NCBI RefSeq assembly: GCF_964340395.1
Contig: NC_135567.1
Span: 14,452,806-14,495,305 of the forward strand
Direction of reading: 5' to 3'
Origin: Glandiceps talaboti
Lineage: Eukaryota > Hemichordata > Enteropneusta > Spengelidae
DNA: 42,500 nucleotides
In this document: one piece after another, positions 22,014 to 33,084 of the stretch
How positions within the stretch are numbered: position 1 is the stretch's first letter
Layout of the letters: every line of letters starts with the position of its first letter
Notes under the pieces: model-generated
The model's input: the letters and a program-made list of their open reading frames with translations, nothing else
Told to the model about the DNA's origin: nothing
Databases searched by the model: none
Position numbers and translations under genes: made by a program

Positions 22014-22180
22014 AGTTTGCCCTCTAAGCCAATTTGAGGCGCCATTGACGCACACAATTTCTAGCGACGCACCAAAATTTGGTGTTCCCCTATCTCTTAC
22101 TATGTAGTGACTCACAAGAAATACCAATTTTTTATCATTTTGACTCACAACAAAATTTAGCAATCGTTAGAGGGCACACT
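22014..22180 (+). mobile_element. MITE, GTGCCCTCTAA family, complete copy
   Basis: Starts AGTTTGCCCTCTAAGCCAAT and ends GTTAGAGGGCACACT. It gives the family length, ~165 bp. The interior matches 18264-18426 closely. Confidence 0.85.
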
Positions 22181-22524
22181 GTCTGTTAGTGAAGGAATAA
22201 TTAGTTTATTTACCTGTCATTTGACATCAGGACAATTTGTACATATGATTTATAACCTTTGCTATATAAACTTTCAGTAGTTTTATATGCCATCAATCAA
22301 CTGGGCTATTGATGGTTCATTTCAATGTTGTAATAAATAGTTGTAATTGCAAACAATAAAATATTTTTGTTTGTTTATATGGTGGCATGTTTGTGTTTTA
22401 TAACCCAGAGGCTCAGCTGTCTTTTGTGTGACTGTTGAAAAAGCTGTCTACACTCAGTTAGGCCCCACCCTCTTCTACCTAAATTGGCTAAAACTGACAA
22501 TTGTTTCAGACGGTACAATTTCAA

Positions 22525-23282
22525 ATCAGTATGTAGTAGTGTGTAGTGCTATGAATACAAAGCTATTATGTAGTAGTATGTAGTACTATGAATACAAAGC
22601 CAGTATGTAGTAGTATGTAGTACTATGAATACAAAGCCAGTATGTAGTAGTATGTAGTACTATGAATACAAAGCCAGTATGTAGTAGTATGTAGTACTAT
22701 GAATACAAAGCCAGTATGTAGTAGTATGTAGTACTATGAATACAAAGCCAGTATGTAGTAGTATGTAGTGCTATGAATACAAAGCCAGTATGTAGTAGTA
22801 TGTAGTGCTATGAATACAAAGCTATTATGTAGTAGCATGTAGTACTATGAATACAAAGCCATTATGTAGTAGTATGTAGTGCTATGAATACAAAGCCAGT
22901 ATGTAGTAGTATGTAGTGATATGAATACAAAGCCAGTATGTAGCAGTATGTAGTGCTATGAATACAAAGCCAGTATGTAGTAGTATGTAGTACTATGAAT
23001 ACAAAGCCAGTATGTAGCAGTATGTAGTGCTATGAATACAAAGCCAGTATGTAGTAGTATGTAGTGTTATGAATACAAAGCCAGTATGTAGTAGTATGTA
23101 GTGCTATGAATACAAAGCCAGTATGTAGTAGTATGTAGTGTTATGAATACAAAGCCAGTACGTAGTAGTATGTAGTGCTATGAATACAAAGCCAGTATGT
23201 AGTATGTTGTGATATGAATACAAAGCCAGTATGTAGTATGTTGTGATATGAATACAAAGCCAGTATGCAGTACCATGAAGTA
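22525..23282. repeat. 37-bp minisatellite array
   Basis: About 20 copies of a 37-bp unit (CAGTATGTAGTAGTATGTAG, TGCTATGAATACAAAGC). Within the unit TATGTAG itself is duplicated. Shorter 30-bp units close the array. Confidence 0.95.
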
Positions 23283-23589
23283 GTGAGGAAAAAATAGTTA
23301 TTTTGTCGACACTTTACTGTATTTTATTGCCACATATTTACTACAACGAAAATTCTTTCATTTCTCAATCGACGACATTTTCAGAAATAATTTGTAGGAT
23401 GAGAACCAAAATGGTTCAAGTTCAAAGTTCTACCGCCTAATTGAATTCTTGTCATAAATTTACATATTATTTTCTAATTAAAATACTACAACAGTTTCAA
23501 GATAATTATTAATTACCATCATTAAGATTATTAATTAATACATTGTATTGTATTTTACCTCCTGTGTACTTTTTAAAGTAGTAATAATT

Positions 23590-23935
23590 AAAATTCAAAA
23601 ATTAATAATAAAATATTAATAACTATGAATGATTTTTTTTATTATTCCATAATTAAGATGTCAACAATGAGTCATGTAAACTAATTACACTCTAATAACC
23701 GGATGCAAATGATGATAAGGCAATTTTTTTTTTTTTTAAACGTGACTGCAGAAAATAGGGTAGAACGGTGGTCAAGATTTTATTTTAATTCACATTTTAT
23801 TTTGTACACTTTTATTTTTTTTTTATTTTTACATTTTATTTTATTATAATTATTCGATAATATGACTTCAGAAAATAGGGTAGAACGGTGGTCAAGATTT
23901 TATTTTATTGACATTTTATATTTTTTTAATTACGT
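23590..23935 (-). mobile_element. AT-rich dispersed element, copy 2 (inverted)
   Basis: Reverse-complement relative of 20325-20632. It contains a direct duplication of TCAGAAAATAGGGTAGAACG with GTGGTCAAGATTTTATTTTA, so the segment near 23750 and 23870 is present twice. Confidence 0.65.
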
Positions 23936-24537
23936 CGACCTACAGACAAGATATTTGTTGGTCACAATACTTCCGCTGTAGTAATAATTGATGAGGTGTA
24001 AAAAGAAGTAAATGAAGACAATTCTGTGATTTAGAAGAAGACAAACACAATATGTAGACTGTGCTGTTATAGGCTGAAATGACATCGTTTCTCTCTGAAA
24101 TATGATTTTTTAAAAAATGACTTTTTAAATTCCTTGCCGTCTTACATTTTTATCATTCTGAGCAGCAGCGAACCAATTTGTTTGGCCATTTAGGAGATCT
24201 CTTTGTCATTTATTCCTGAAGTGGATATTGTTCGCAATTGCACTACTTATACAAAACAAAACAAAACAAAAAACTAAGATACCATGGCAACCAAATCTAC
24301 AACGAAATAGAAGTAAATTGTCAGAATGTTACCTTTTTGCATATAAAAATTTTTAGGACGTGTTATCGGTAACACACAATTTTTTTTACCTGGCCTAACT
24401 TTGAGGAGACGAGTTATTTTACTCTAAAGCTACACAATCTGAAACTGAAACATTTCTTAAAACTGTTTTGTTGGGTATAAGGACATAGTCATAATATTGT
24501 GAGTAAATATAGTTCTGTACCAGTAGACATACAAATG

Positions 24538-25336
24538 TAGACTCTCTCACAGTCCTCGGAACATCGCATAGCTAAAAGGGCAGTGTTTTGTATGTATGGA
24601 TATCTACTGCATAATTGTACTGTGGGACCTCATCGACTACATAGGGCTAATCTGACTACATGGGGATAATCTGACTACATTGGGATAATCCAACTACATA
24701 GGGCTAATCTGACTACATGGGGATAATCCGACTACATGGGGATAATCTGACTACATGGGGATAATCCGACTACATAGGGATAATCTGACTACATAGGGAT
24801 AATCTGACTACATAGGGCTAATCCGACTACATAGGGCTAATCCGACTACATGGGGCTAATCCGACTACATAGGGCTAATCCGACTACATGGGGATAATCC
24901 GACTACATAGGGCTAATCCGACTACATAGGGCTAATCCGACTACATGGGGATAATCCGACTACATAGGGCTAATCCGACTACATAGGGCTAATCCGACTA
25001 CATAGGGCTAATCCGACTACATGGGGATAATCCGACTACATAGGGCTAATCCGACTACATAGGGATAATCTGACTACATAGGGCTAATCCGACTACATAG
25101 GGCTAATCTGACTACATAGGGATAATCTGACTACATAGGGCTAATCCGATTACATCAGGCTAATCATGGGGCTTTGCAATAACATGGTACATCGCAGAAA
25201 CATGTCAACAAATGATTAGCTCTACATGTATGTAGTTGATGAGGGCCCACAATACAGCTATGTTCTAGTACAATTATGCACTAAATATTGGTACATACAA
25301 AACAACTAGCGATGCTCCCAAGCTGGTGAGGAGTCA
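24538..25336. mobile_element. Fold-back element with an internal 19-bp array
   Basis: The outer arms are inverted copies (TAGACTCTCTCACAGTCC at the left, the complement near 25330). Further in, the arms share CATCGACTACATAGGGCTAA at 24631 and its complement at 25210-25240. The space between them is filled by about 28 copies of ACTACATAGGGCTAATCCG (24634-25164), a unit that is itself the inner end of the arm. Confidence 0.85.
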
Positions 25337-25849
25337 AACACAAATATACAATATATCCAATCAAATTGATCTTTGTATAAACTACTGTCCTTCACGCTGA
25401 ATTTTTAGCAACATGGGAAAATTGTTTGAGTTTTCTAAATCTACCAACAAACTACCCTAAAGAAAGGATCTGATAGTACCTTACAGCAGATTTTATAACC
25501 AATTGTTTTTAACTGTTCTTTATTCTTTTTCACTTTGATTCATGAAAGGTTACCTCCTTTTTTTTCAACATTTCTATTGTGGCTGGGAACCACACAGACA
25601 GCAAACAAAGAATCTAATTCAAGGAATTTATGGCATCTTACATAATACTTTCCCAGCCATGTATTGTTAAATTGTTTATAAGCTGTTTATTTTTAGAAAA
25701 TTAATCCATGAACAGTAATATTCTTTTCAATGTTTTGTGATAGCCGGAAACTATTGTAACAGAGAGAGAGATACAAATATGGAAAAAATGTGTACTTTTC
25801 TATACATTGTGGGTTTTGGGGGAAGGGTTGGTAAGATTTAATAACCATG

Positions 25850-26515
25850 ATAACAGAGAGGCGGAAATCTGGTAAATTTTACAATTTTTTTTTATCTTTT
25901 TTTTTTTTTTTGCAGGATTTTCAAATTGTAAAAATCTTTTTTTTTTTATCTTTTTTTTTATTTTTACAATTTCTTATACATTCAGTGTTTTTACTAAGGT
26001 TTTAGAACCCTGGTAACAGAGAGGGTGAAATCTGGTAAAATTTACAGTTTCCTATACATTCAGTGTTTTTACTAAGGTTTTAGAACCCTGGTAACAGAGA
26101 GGGTGAAATCTGGTAAAATTTACAGTTTCCTATACATTCAGTATATTTACTAAGGTTTTAGAACCCTGGTAACAGAGGGGGTGAAATCTGGTAAAATTAA
26201 CACTTTCCTATTGTGTTTTTACTAAAGTTTTACTAGAACCCTGGTAACAGAGAGGTTGAAATCTGGTAAAATTTACAGTTTCCTATACATTGTGTTTTTA
26301 CTAATGTTTTACTAGTACTAGAACCCTGGTAACAGAGAGGTTGAAATCTGGTAAAATTTACAGTTTCCAATATACATTCAGTGTTTTTACTAATGTTTTA
26401 CTAGAACCCTGGTAACAGAGAGGGTGAAATCTGGTAAAATTGACAGTTTTCTATACATTTTGAGTTTTTTTTACTAATGTTTTACTAGAACCCTGGTAAC
26501 AGAAAGAGGAAAGCT
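25850..26515. repeat. ~78-bp minisatellite array
   Basis: About eight copies share AACCCTGGTAACAGAGAGGG, TGAAATCTGGTAAAATTTAC and AGTTTCCTATACATTCAGTG. The first copies are interrupted by poly-T tracts at 25890-25960. Confidence 0.95.
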
Positions 26516-26588
26516 GATATAGGTTGCATGATTGGGTAGTGAACTCTGGTAAAATATTATGCAAGCAATCATATATTTTATTCATCCA

Positions 26589-26796
<208 letters not shown>

Positions 26797-26810
26797 AATA
26801 TTTGTCTTAC

Positions 26811-27464
26811 CACACTAATGTGGCCGCTGTCTCTATGGTTGTCTTGATGTCTGTCACTGTGAGCGTCACCAAACACTCCATGGAACGAATCTTCATCAAC
26901 AACATTCTCAAAGTGCATCAGTATCATCTCCTTTTCTTCGCTATCCTCCTCGTCACTATGGTAACCCACTGATTCATCCAATTCTTCCATTTGATCTTTC
27001 TCACTGTGGCTGCCATGGGATTCTTCGTCATGTTCGTCAGTGTTGTTTACTTTAGCGTCATTCAACGTTTCGGGGTGTACTTTTCCGAGGCCGATGTTGA
27101 AGACGAGCTTCTCAAAGCCTTCATACGACAGTTTCCCGTCTTCCCCGTATTTCTCGAAGAGTTCTCCAAGGCAATCACTGCCTAAAGCTGAGATATCCGC
27201 TTCGGGAATCGGAATGGGGGTTGATAGCGATGTTATATTACGGCTGTTAGTAACAACATCGGAGGAGTTCAGTGGAGTTTGTCCCAATGCCCGTGGAGCA
27301 ATCGTCCCGTTGACGGACTCCGCACATTGCACCCCCTCGAAGGCAACAAGTAGTAAGAACAAGCAATGGCAACGAGAAAGGGGCGTGTGAACACGAATTC
27401 GAACCAACACGTCAAACAAAACCCTGCTTAAATCTATGCTTACTCTACGTTCAACTCGATACAT
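26811..27464 (-). CDS. SLC39A6/10-like: ZIP zinc transporter (LIV-1 subfamily), exon 1
   Basis: The exon encodes the N-terminal 218 residues. I start at ATG 27462-27464 because the same frame is closed by a TAA upstream with no other ATG. After a basic N terminus comes a signal-peptide core (CLFLLLVAF, residues 34-42) with likely cleavage near VQC/AES. N-glycosylation sequons NGT, NSS and NIT follow. LFEKYGEDGKLSYEGFEKLV (from residue ~102) and NIGLGKV match the helical ectodomain repeat of ZIP6, ZIP10 and fly Foi. A His- and acid-rich segment follows (DEHDEESHGSHSEK), as expected for a zinc-binding ectodomain. The donor is GTAAGA, phase 0. The frame continues into a GA microsatellite, but that lies beyond the donor. 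Role by family: plasma-membrane import of Zn2+. The ortholog within LIV-1 is not settled. Confidence 0.9.
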
Positions 27465-27840
27465 TGTAAATATTGGCTTTGATTGCACTGTTTGAATAAG
27501 AAGGATAATAAACGTTCGCTCAGTTTAACATACGACCGCAGACGATCACGATGTACCAGACCATCGAATATACTCAGTAATTTAAGTCGCCATTTTGACA
27601 CGCTCTGATACGGACCAGTGATATCCAACAGTATGTGCATGCTATGACCAGAAAATACCACCGTTGGCAGCTTAAATACAACCCCGTGTGTAGAGTCACA
27701 AGCTGGTAAGTTTTCCTTTCAAAGTCCCAGTGTTTACGAAACTTTGCGTCAATGAACGCGGAGATAGTCAGTGCCGTGTGCATCTGTGATACAATTATCG
27801 ACGTCCATTTTGGTGCAGTGTGGAAAAGATAAGTCAATTA
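27465..27840 (-). promoter_or_regulatory. 5' flank / presumed 5' UTR and promoter of the ZIP gene
   Basis: This lies directly upstream of the ZIP start codon and is less AT-rich and less repetitive than its surroundings. A 73-codon upstream frame (27661-27440) overlaps the start and could act as a uORF if the leader extends that far. I see no convincing TATA box, and I cannot place the transcription start or exclude a 5' noncoding exon further right. Confidence 0.4.
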
Positions 27841-28200
27841 TATATGCAAATATATACCAGTATTATGCAAATACATGACCTTGATAATCTATTGCTTGAC
27901 CTTTCACGTATCATTGGTTCTTATCGTTCACCACACACTGTGTGTCAGTGAGAGAGCCACCGGCAAAGTACACTCCAACACGTCCGTTTTTGTGAATCGA
28001 AAAAATGAATTCGATAACTTGAATCATGTACACACTTCATGTATTTCAGGCATTTATGAGGTTCTTCCGTGAGTAAAGTTGTAAATCGTAACCATTTCGT
28101 ATATGGACTAGACTAAACAACAGGTGGCTGCAGGCAATTCATGCAAACCCAGTCTAGGTCAAAATGACTTTTGAATTCCTATTTTTGTCAATAAAGTCAC
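27841..28200. other. Intergenic DNA, nothing recognised
   Basis: ATGCAAAT-like octamers occur at 27845-27875. No other feature is supported. Confidence 0.45.
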
Positions 28201-28319
28201 ATCGTCATGGTAACAGACTGAACGTGGCTGGAATACAATGATGTGAAATCATCAAATTACTCTCCACAACCGAAAGTTTACGGCGACTGCCCCTATTTGA
28301 GTATACACGTATACATGTG

Positions 28320-28570
28320 CCACCCTTTGGAGTGCATTTTCTAGCCCTTTGGTCTAAATTGGGGTCTGTTTTTTTTCGAACTGAAGAGTCTAAAATGGAG
28401 TCCACCTTGCATTATTTTCTTATTTTGCTGGGTCTATAATGTGGTCCATTGTCCTTTACCAAATCATGACTGCCATAATTGCCCAAAAATGTTCTCATGT
28501 ATTTCGGTCTAAACTTTCATCTTTTAAAAACCTTGCAATGGTCTAAAATGGGGTATTGATTTTTGGTCAA
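28320..28570. repeat. Old degenerate repeat with GGTCTAAAATGGGGT core
   Basis: The core recurs near 28350, 28390, 28430, 28507 and 28540 with changing sequence between, which suggests a decayed ~40-80 bp tandem array. Confidence 0.5.
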
Positions 28571-28589
28571 AGTGGGTTTCCAGCACTGT

Positions 28590-28705
28590 TAACAACCCCC
28601 CCCCCCCCCCCGCTATCAGAACTGGCCACTGATACTGCCCCCCCCCCCGGGGGGGGCCACACACCCCTACCAGAGCTGGCCACAAGTACCGCCCCCCCCC
28701 CTGGA
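28590..28705. repeat. C/G homopolymer cluster
   Basis: A run of 16 C (28596-28611), then 11 C followed by 7 G (28638-28655), then 10 C (28692-28701). They are separated by two copies of a CAGAACTGGCCACTGATAC-type unit. The minus strand could form G-quadruplexes, and C11G7 is self-complementary. Run lengths may be affected by assembly error. Confidence 0.9.
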
Positions 28706-29144
28706 AATCCCCTTATTTTTGGAATTGGGTTCCCCTTTAATCATGAAGAATTTTGAGAAATATTATCGTCATTCTAGTACAACTGTTTGATTAGGGTATC
28801 TAGCGCCAATCTTTTTCAAACTATTAATAAAACAGTGTTTTTTTCTCATTTCGTACTTGATTGATAATGACGTCATCAAGATCGATAAGGTGAGCTAAAT
28901 AAGTCACCTTGGCATTTCTTATCTATGCCACTGGGGGTTTAGAATCTACCATTATGGGGAGGGGAGTCCACGTCGGGGTTAAAAACAAATATAAGAATTG
29001 GGTTCTAAGATATGTCTGGGTAGTTAGACCATGATCAAAAGACATCGTCGTAAACCATGGTCGTCGTAAACCACAGTCTCTTTTACGGCACCGTCCAAGA
29101 CGCAGCGTCATATTTCGCAGTGTTGCAGAACAAACATCAGCCAG

Positions 29145-29183
29145 ACGTACATACATACATACATACATACATACATACATACA

Positions 29184-29216
<33 letters not shown>

Positions 29217-29252
29217 GCATGCATGCATGTACGTAGCGGGTACGGACGGACG

Positions 29253-29292
<40 letters not shown>
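29145..29292. repeat. (CATA)n then (GACG)n/(GACA)n microsatellites
   Basis: About 17 CATA units (29147-29214), then GCATGCATGCATG, then GGAC and GACA units to 29292. Noncoding. Confidence 0.95.
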
Positions 29293-29293
<1 letters not shown>

Positions 29294-29499
29294 CCTGCGA
29301 CACCTGCAAGACAGATATGAGATAGAGAGCTAGTATTCAACATAAACATCATCATCAAAAATTAACATTGTTTACATGTGACTGACTGATAATATATCGA
29401 AACGCTTTCAAATAACCTCATTAACATCACATAGAATACAAACGTTTTTTTTTATTTGTTACATTGTTCTTCAAATAACATTATTAAAAATAAGTATGT

Positions 29500-29622
29500 G
29501 TCAAGTACATCTATTAATTACATTAATTAAAATGAAGGACATTTAGTTTATCAACGTGTTTTGATAATGATACATACGCTAAATGTACTACATTTTAATT
29601 AACGTAATTAGACGACCTTGAC
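29500..29622. mobile_element. Short hairpin MITE
   Basis: Arms of about 45 bp (GTCAAGTACATCTATTAATT at the left, the complement of GTCAAGGTCGTCTAATTACG at the right) enclose a loop of about 35 bp. Nested in the 29042-29798 element. Confidence 0.75.
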
Positions 29623-30160
29623 GCATCATAATTATAATATTTTAATTGTTATTTTTATAACAATACAAGTTTGAACTCCATTTGATGAATAATTAATTGG
29701 TAACATACTAGTATATCTTTGTTGAATAAATTAGTTTCACATGTTTCTGGAGATGTGTTAGTTTCGGTGTAAAAGACGGTATGGTTTACTACGATGCCTT
29801 GGGAGCAAGCAGTTGTTATTCTATAGTGAACTCTAACTCATACGCTTGTTATGTAATTATGCTTATTATTATGTAAAAACTCATATAATTAATAACATTT
29901 TTTCTCGTTATCTCAATATCATTTACCCGATAATGATTGTATTTTTTTTTCATTTATCGCAGTATGGAATCTATTACAAAATTACTCATTTCGTTTTTAA
30001 TTAAGGTCTTATTTGGAGGTTACATTTTTAATTGATGTTTATTTCCGGTTCAAGTAATTAAACATTTCGAGGTCACAAATTTTATTGATGTCATTTCTGG
30101 TTCAAGTAATTCAACATTCTTCAGAATCACTGTACATATGTCAGTTCTCAAAGAGAGCGT
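29623..30160. other. AT-rich intergenic DNA, nothing recognised
   Basis: Contains the right end of the 29042-29798 element and two related TTATTGATGTCATTTCTGGT-like segments at 30025 and 30080. No coding sequence is supported. Confidence 0.45.
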
Positions 30161-30167
30161 GGGATTA

Positions 30168-30272
30168 GCATCACCGATAAAGGCCGAGTGATCTACGAGA
30201 AAGGCCGAATCGTTTATGAGAAAGGCCGCGTGATTTACGATAAAGGCCGAGTCATTTACGAGAAAGGCCGAA
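30168..30272. repeat. 21-bp (7-codon) tandem repeat
   Basis: Five copies of GAGAAAGGCCGAGTGATTTA plus C. Because the period is a multiple of three, both strands stay open (EKGRVIY on plus, SAFLVND on minus). Neither frame is extended by plausible coding sequence or splice sites, so I call it noncoding. Confidence 0.85.
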
Positions 30273-30394
30273 TAATTAGACAAGATAAATTTCAATATAT
30301 CATTAATGCTATTTGTTTATTAACTATGGTAACGGTTATTATGGTAATTACCTCTCATATAACAATAATCCTTCCGATAAACACTCCACTTTTA

Positions 30395-30880
30395 TTTAGT
30401 TTGCAAATAATTACCCTGGTAGTTGAGCCTTGGTTTTCTATGATAGACACAAACTAAAACTATTGTCACAACATGTTGATACAACAGTGATAATCTGTTG
30501 AATGGACATTGGTTTAATTATAGTCTCAGTGGGGCGGCATCTCTGAAAATTAGTTTATTTAGAGTGTAATGTATTACTAATACTCTGGTAATCAAGCCTT
30601 CAGTTTACTAAGTAAGACACAAACATGTTGATACAACAGTGATAAACTATTGAATGGACGCTGGTTTAATTATAGTCTCAGTGGGGAGGCATCTCTGAAA
30701 ATTAATTTATTAATTAATTTGGAGTGTGATGTATTGCTAATACTCTGTTAATTGAGCTTTCAGTTTACTAAAATGGACACAACTCAAACTATCATCACAA
30801 CATGTTGATACAGCAGTGATAAGCTCTTGAATGGACGTTGGTTTAATTATAGTCTCAGTAGGGAGTTCAAGTTTCATAAA
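30395..30880. repeat. ~175-bp tandem repeat
   Basis: Three copies share CAACATGTTGATACAACAGT, TTTAATTATAGTCTCAGTGG and CTAATACTCTG.TAAT. The third copy has lost its 3' part. Confidence 0.9.
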
Positions 30881-31164
30881 CTTGCAGTGTAGTGTTTTGG
30901 GACTTCCATGTTTACACTATCTTGATTACAGGGTGATTGGAATAACACAACAGAAGAACCTCTATCAACCACTTGTGTAATCTACCACATTGAATTCCGA
31001 AGAACAATTGATTTAGTTTGCATCTATCTAAGTAAACCAAAGGCTGGATTACCAGTGTCGTAAAAAACAGTTTCCAATAACATGACTTCAGCAAATACGA
31101 GAGGTTATTAATTACCTTTATGAGAAATTTTGACGAATTGCTTCAACACTAAGAAAAGATACTT

Positions 31165-31453
31165 GTTTGTTTCTGAGTGGCTAAAGTCCTTGGGCAAGAT
31201 TTGAACCACGACTGTGCCTCAGTCAACCCAGCTGTATAATTGGGGACCTGGTAGGATGTAGGTTGCAATGTGAAGGCTTTAATCCTATGCGCTTAAATGG
31301 CTGCAATGGATTGTATGCTCCCTGGGGAGTTGAGGAAGACTAAAGGGCCGTTGTGCCGTTCTGATCCGAGCCAGGGGTAATAATTGTAAAACGCTTTAAG
31401 CACGGAGTGGGAAAGTGCTATATAAGAAACCAACATTATTATTATTATTATTG
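31165..31453 (+). mobile_element. tRNA-derived SINE, 5'-truncated copy
   Basis: This copy lacks the tRNA-like head but matches the body of 31990-32340 at about 95% by eye (CAACCCAGCTGTATAATTGG, GGGCCGTTGTGCCGTTCTGA). It ends GCTATATAAGAAACCAAC and (ATT)n. Confidence 0.85.
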
Positions 31454-31539
31454 TGATATCACCTGCATAAACTATATTCAACTCATTTTATAGTGTATTG
31501 TATAGTTTGCTTTTCATTTGTCATTCACTTATCAATTTA

Positions 31540-31985
31540 CCATTCCAATAGTCAGTCACCACTAATTCCATTTATTTGCATATTAATGACATAATTTGTA
31601 TATTCTTTTAGAACTGATTTCATTCATTTCACTTCCATTCACATCATTTTTCATCCCAACTCGGCAATTCATTTCATTCTTTTCTTTGCACCATTTGCAT
31701 ATGATGACATCATTTGCATGTTCAACTCATGTTTTATTTCTTTCATTTGCATATCAATTTCCTATCATTTGCATATTGATGACATCATTTGCATATTCGA
31801 CTCATGTATTGCTTGTTTTATTTCATTCATTCTTAAATTCACATATCAATTTCCAATCATTTGCATATTGATGACATCATTTGCATATTCAACTCAACTC
31901 ATTTTATTCATGCATAGCTTGTTTTGTCATTCATTCTTACATTCACATATCATTTCAATCATTTGCATATTGATAATCTGTGGAG
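31540..31985. repeat. ATTTGCATAT-rich ~100-bp tandem repeat
   Basis: Copies share CATTTGCATATTGATGACAT, CATTTGCATATTCAACTCA and TTTTATTTCATTCATTCTTA. The array resumes at 32335-32400 after the SINE at 31990-32340, so that SINE inserted into the array. Confidence 0.85.
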
Positions 31986-31989
31986 TCAT

Positions 31990-32336
31990 GATGGGTGAAT
32001 GGTTAGCGTGACCGGCTTGGAACCTACAGGTTGCAGGTTCGAGCCCTGTCGCTGCCTGCTGTTTGTTTCTGAGTGGCTAAAGTCCTTGGGAAGATTTGAA
32101 CCACGACTGTGCCTCAGTCAACCCAGCTGTATAATTGGGGACCTGGTAGGATGTAGGTTGCAATGTGAAGGCTTTAATCCTATGCGCTGAAATGGCTGCA
32201 ACGGATTGTATGCTCCCCGGGGAGTTGAGAAAGACTAAAGGGCCGTTGTGCCGTTCTGATCCGAGCCAGGGGTAATAATTGTAAAGCGCTTTGAGCACGG
32301 TGTGGGAAAGCGCTATATAAGAACCCAACATTATAA
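31990..32336 (+). mobile_element. tRNA-derived SINE, full-length
   Basis: The head resembles a tRNA gene: an A-box-like TAGCGTGACCGG (32004-32015) and a perfect B box GGTTCGAGCCC (32036-32046), as RNA polymerase III promoters require. The body is unrelated to tRNA. The tail GCGCTATATAAGAACCCAAC is shared with other copies and resembles the LINE tail at 11790. It splits the ATTTGCAT array. It is a SINE rather than a tRNA gene because no acceptor stem can be closed. Confidence 0.85.
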
Positions 32337-32619
32337 CCTCATTTGCATATTCAACTCATTTCATATTTTATTCATGTATTGCTTGATTTATTTATTTATT
32401 TCATTCTTACAATCACATTAAAATCAGCAAAGTAAAGATAACAGTCAGAGTAAAGATAAATATGTTCATATTTTGCAGAAATTACAGAGCAGCTTCACTT
32501 TAAACTAACAATTTGTTAAAGCGTATTTTATTTTGTGCATATGCACCTTAATGCACAAATCACATGGTATGCGTGCCAGAATAAACAAAATGTTCCTTTA
32601 ATTCTTGTTACCTAAAATG

Positions 32620-32946
32620 TAGACTCTCTCACAGTCCACGGAGCTTTGTATAGCTAAAACTTGGCTTGTTTTGTATGTACCGATATCTACTGCATAATGG
32701 TACTCGTATACTAGTATCCCAGTATCCCTGTACTGTGCGCCCTCATCGATCACATAGGGCTAACCTTTCATTGACATGTTAATGCAAAGCCCTCAGGCTT
32801 AAAAGCAAAAGGTTAACCCAATGTGATCGATGAGGGACGGTGCACAGTACAGGGATATTCAAATACAATTACGCAGTAGATATCAGTACTTACAAAACAA
32901 CCCAAGTTTTAGTTATACGAAGCTCCGAGGACTGTGAGAGTGTCTA
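32620..32946. mobile_element. Complete fold-back element with 9-bp target duplication
   Basis: The arms are about 150 bp and inverted: TAGACTCTCTCACAGTCCAC at the left, the complement ending GTGAGAGTGTCTA at the right. CCTAAAATG occurs immediately outside both ends (32611-32619 and 32947-32955). A 9-bp duplication with long arms fits Mutator-like elements. No transposase is present. Related: 24538-25336, 42103-42240, 20632-20664. Confidence 0.9.
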
Positions 32947-33084
32947 CCTAAAATGGCATTTCACTCCCACGGCACGTAGTAGCAAGAATAATTATATAAT
33001 TTCTTGGGCGACATCATGCCTTCAGCTTGGTATGTGTTATATGTATTACTACATGAACACATGAGAATAAACTGGCAATCTTCT

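Larger units (their letters stand above)
29042..29798. mobile_element. Possible DNA element bounded by ~28-bp inverted ends
   Basis: The left end has two CGTCGTAAACCA copies (29047 and 29062) followed by CTCTTTTACGG. The right end is AAAAGACGGTATGGTTTACT plus ACGATG. The complement of the right end aligns to the left end with a few mismatches. No transposase is present. The interior holds microsatellites and a second hairpin (29500-29622). Confidence 0.55.

Noticed and set aside
27465-27488. Extension of ZIP exon 1 to a start at 27488
   Set aside because: The codon there is GTG. The first ATG in frame is at 27464, after an upstream in-frame TAA.
27776-27782. Metal-response element (TGCACAC on the minus strand) upstream of the ZIP gene
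   Set aside because: A degenerate 7-mer is expected by chance every few kilobases, and no cluster is seen.
31999-32060. A tRNA gene
   Set aside because: A and B boxes are present, but the acceptor stem does not close and the sequence continues into a SINE body with a second copy at 31165, so it is a SINE head.
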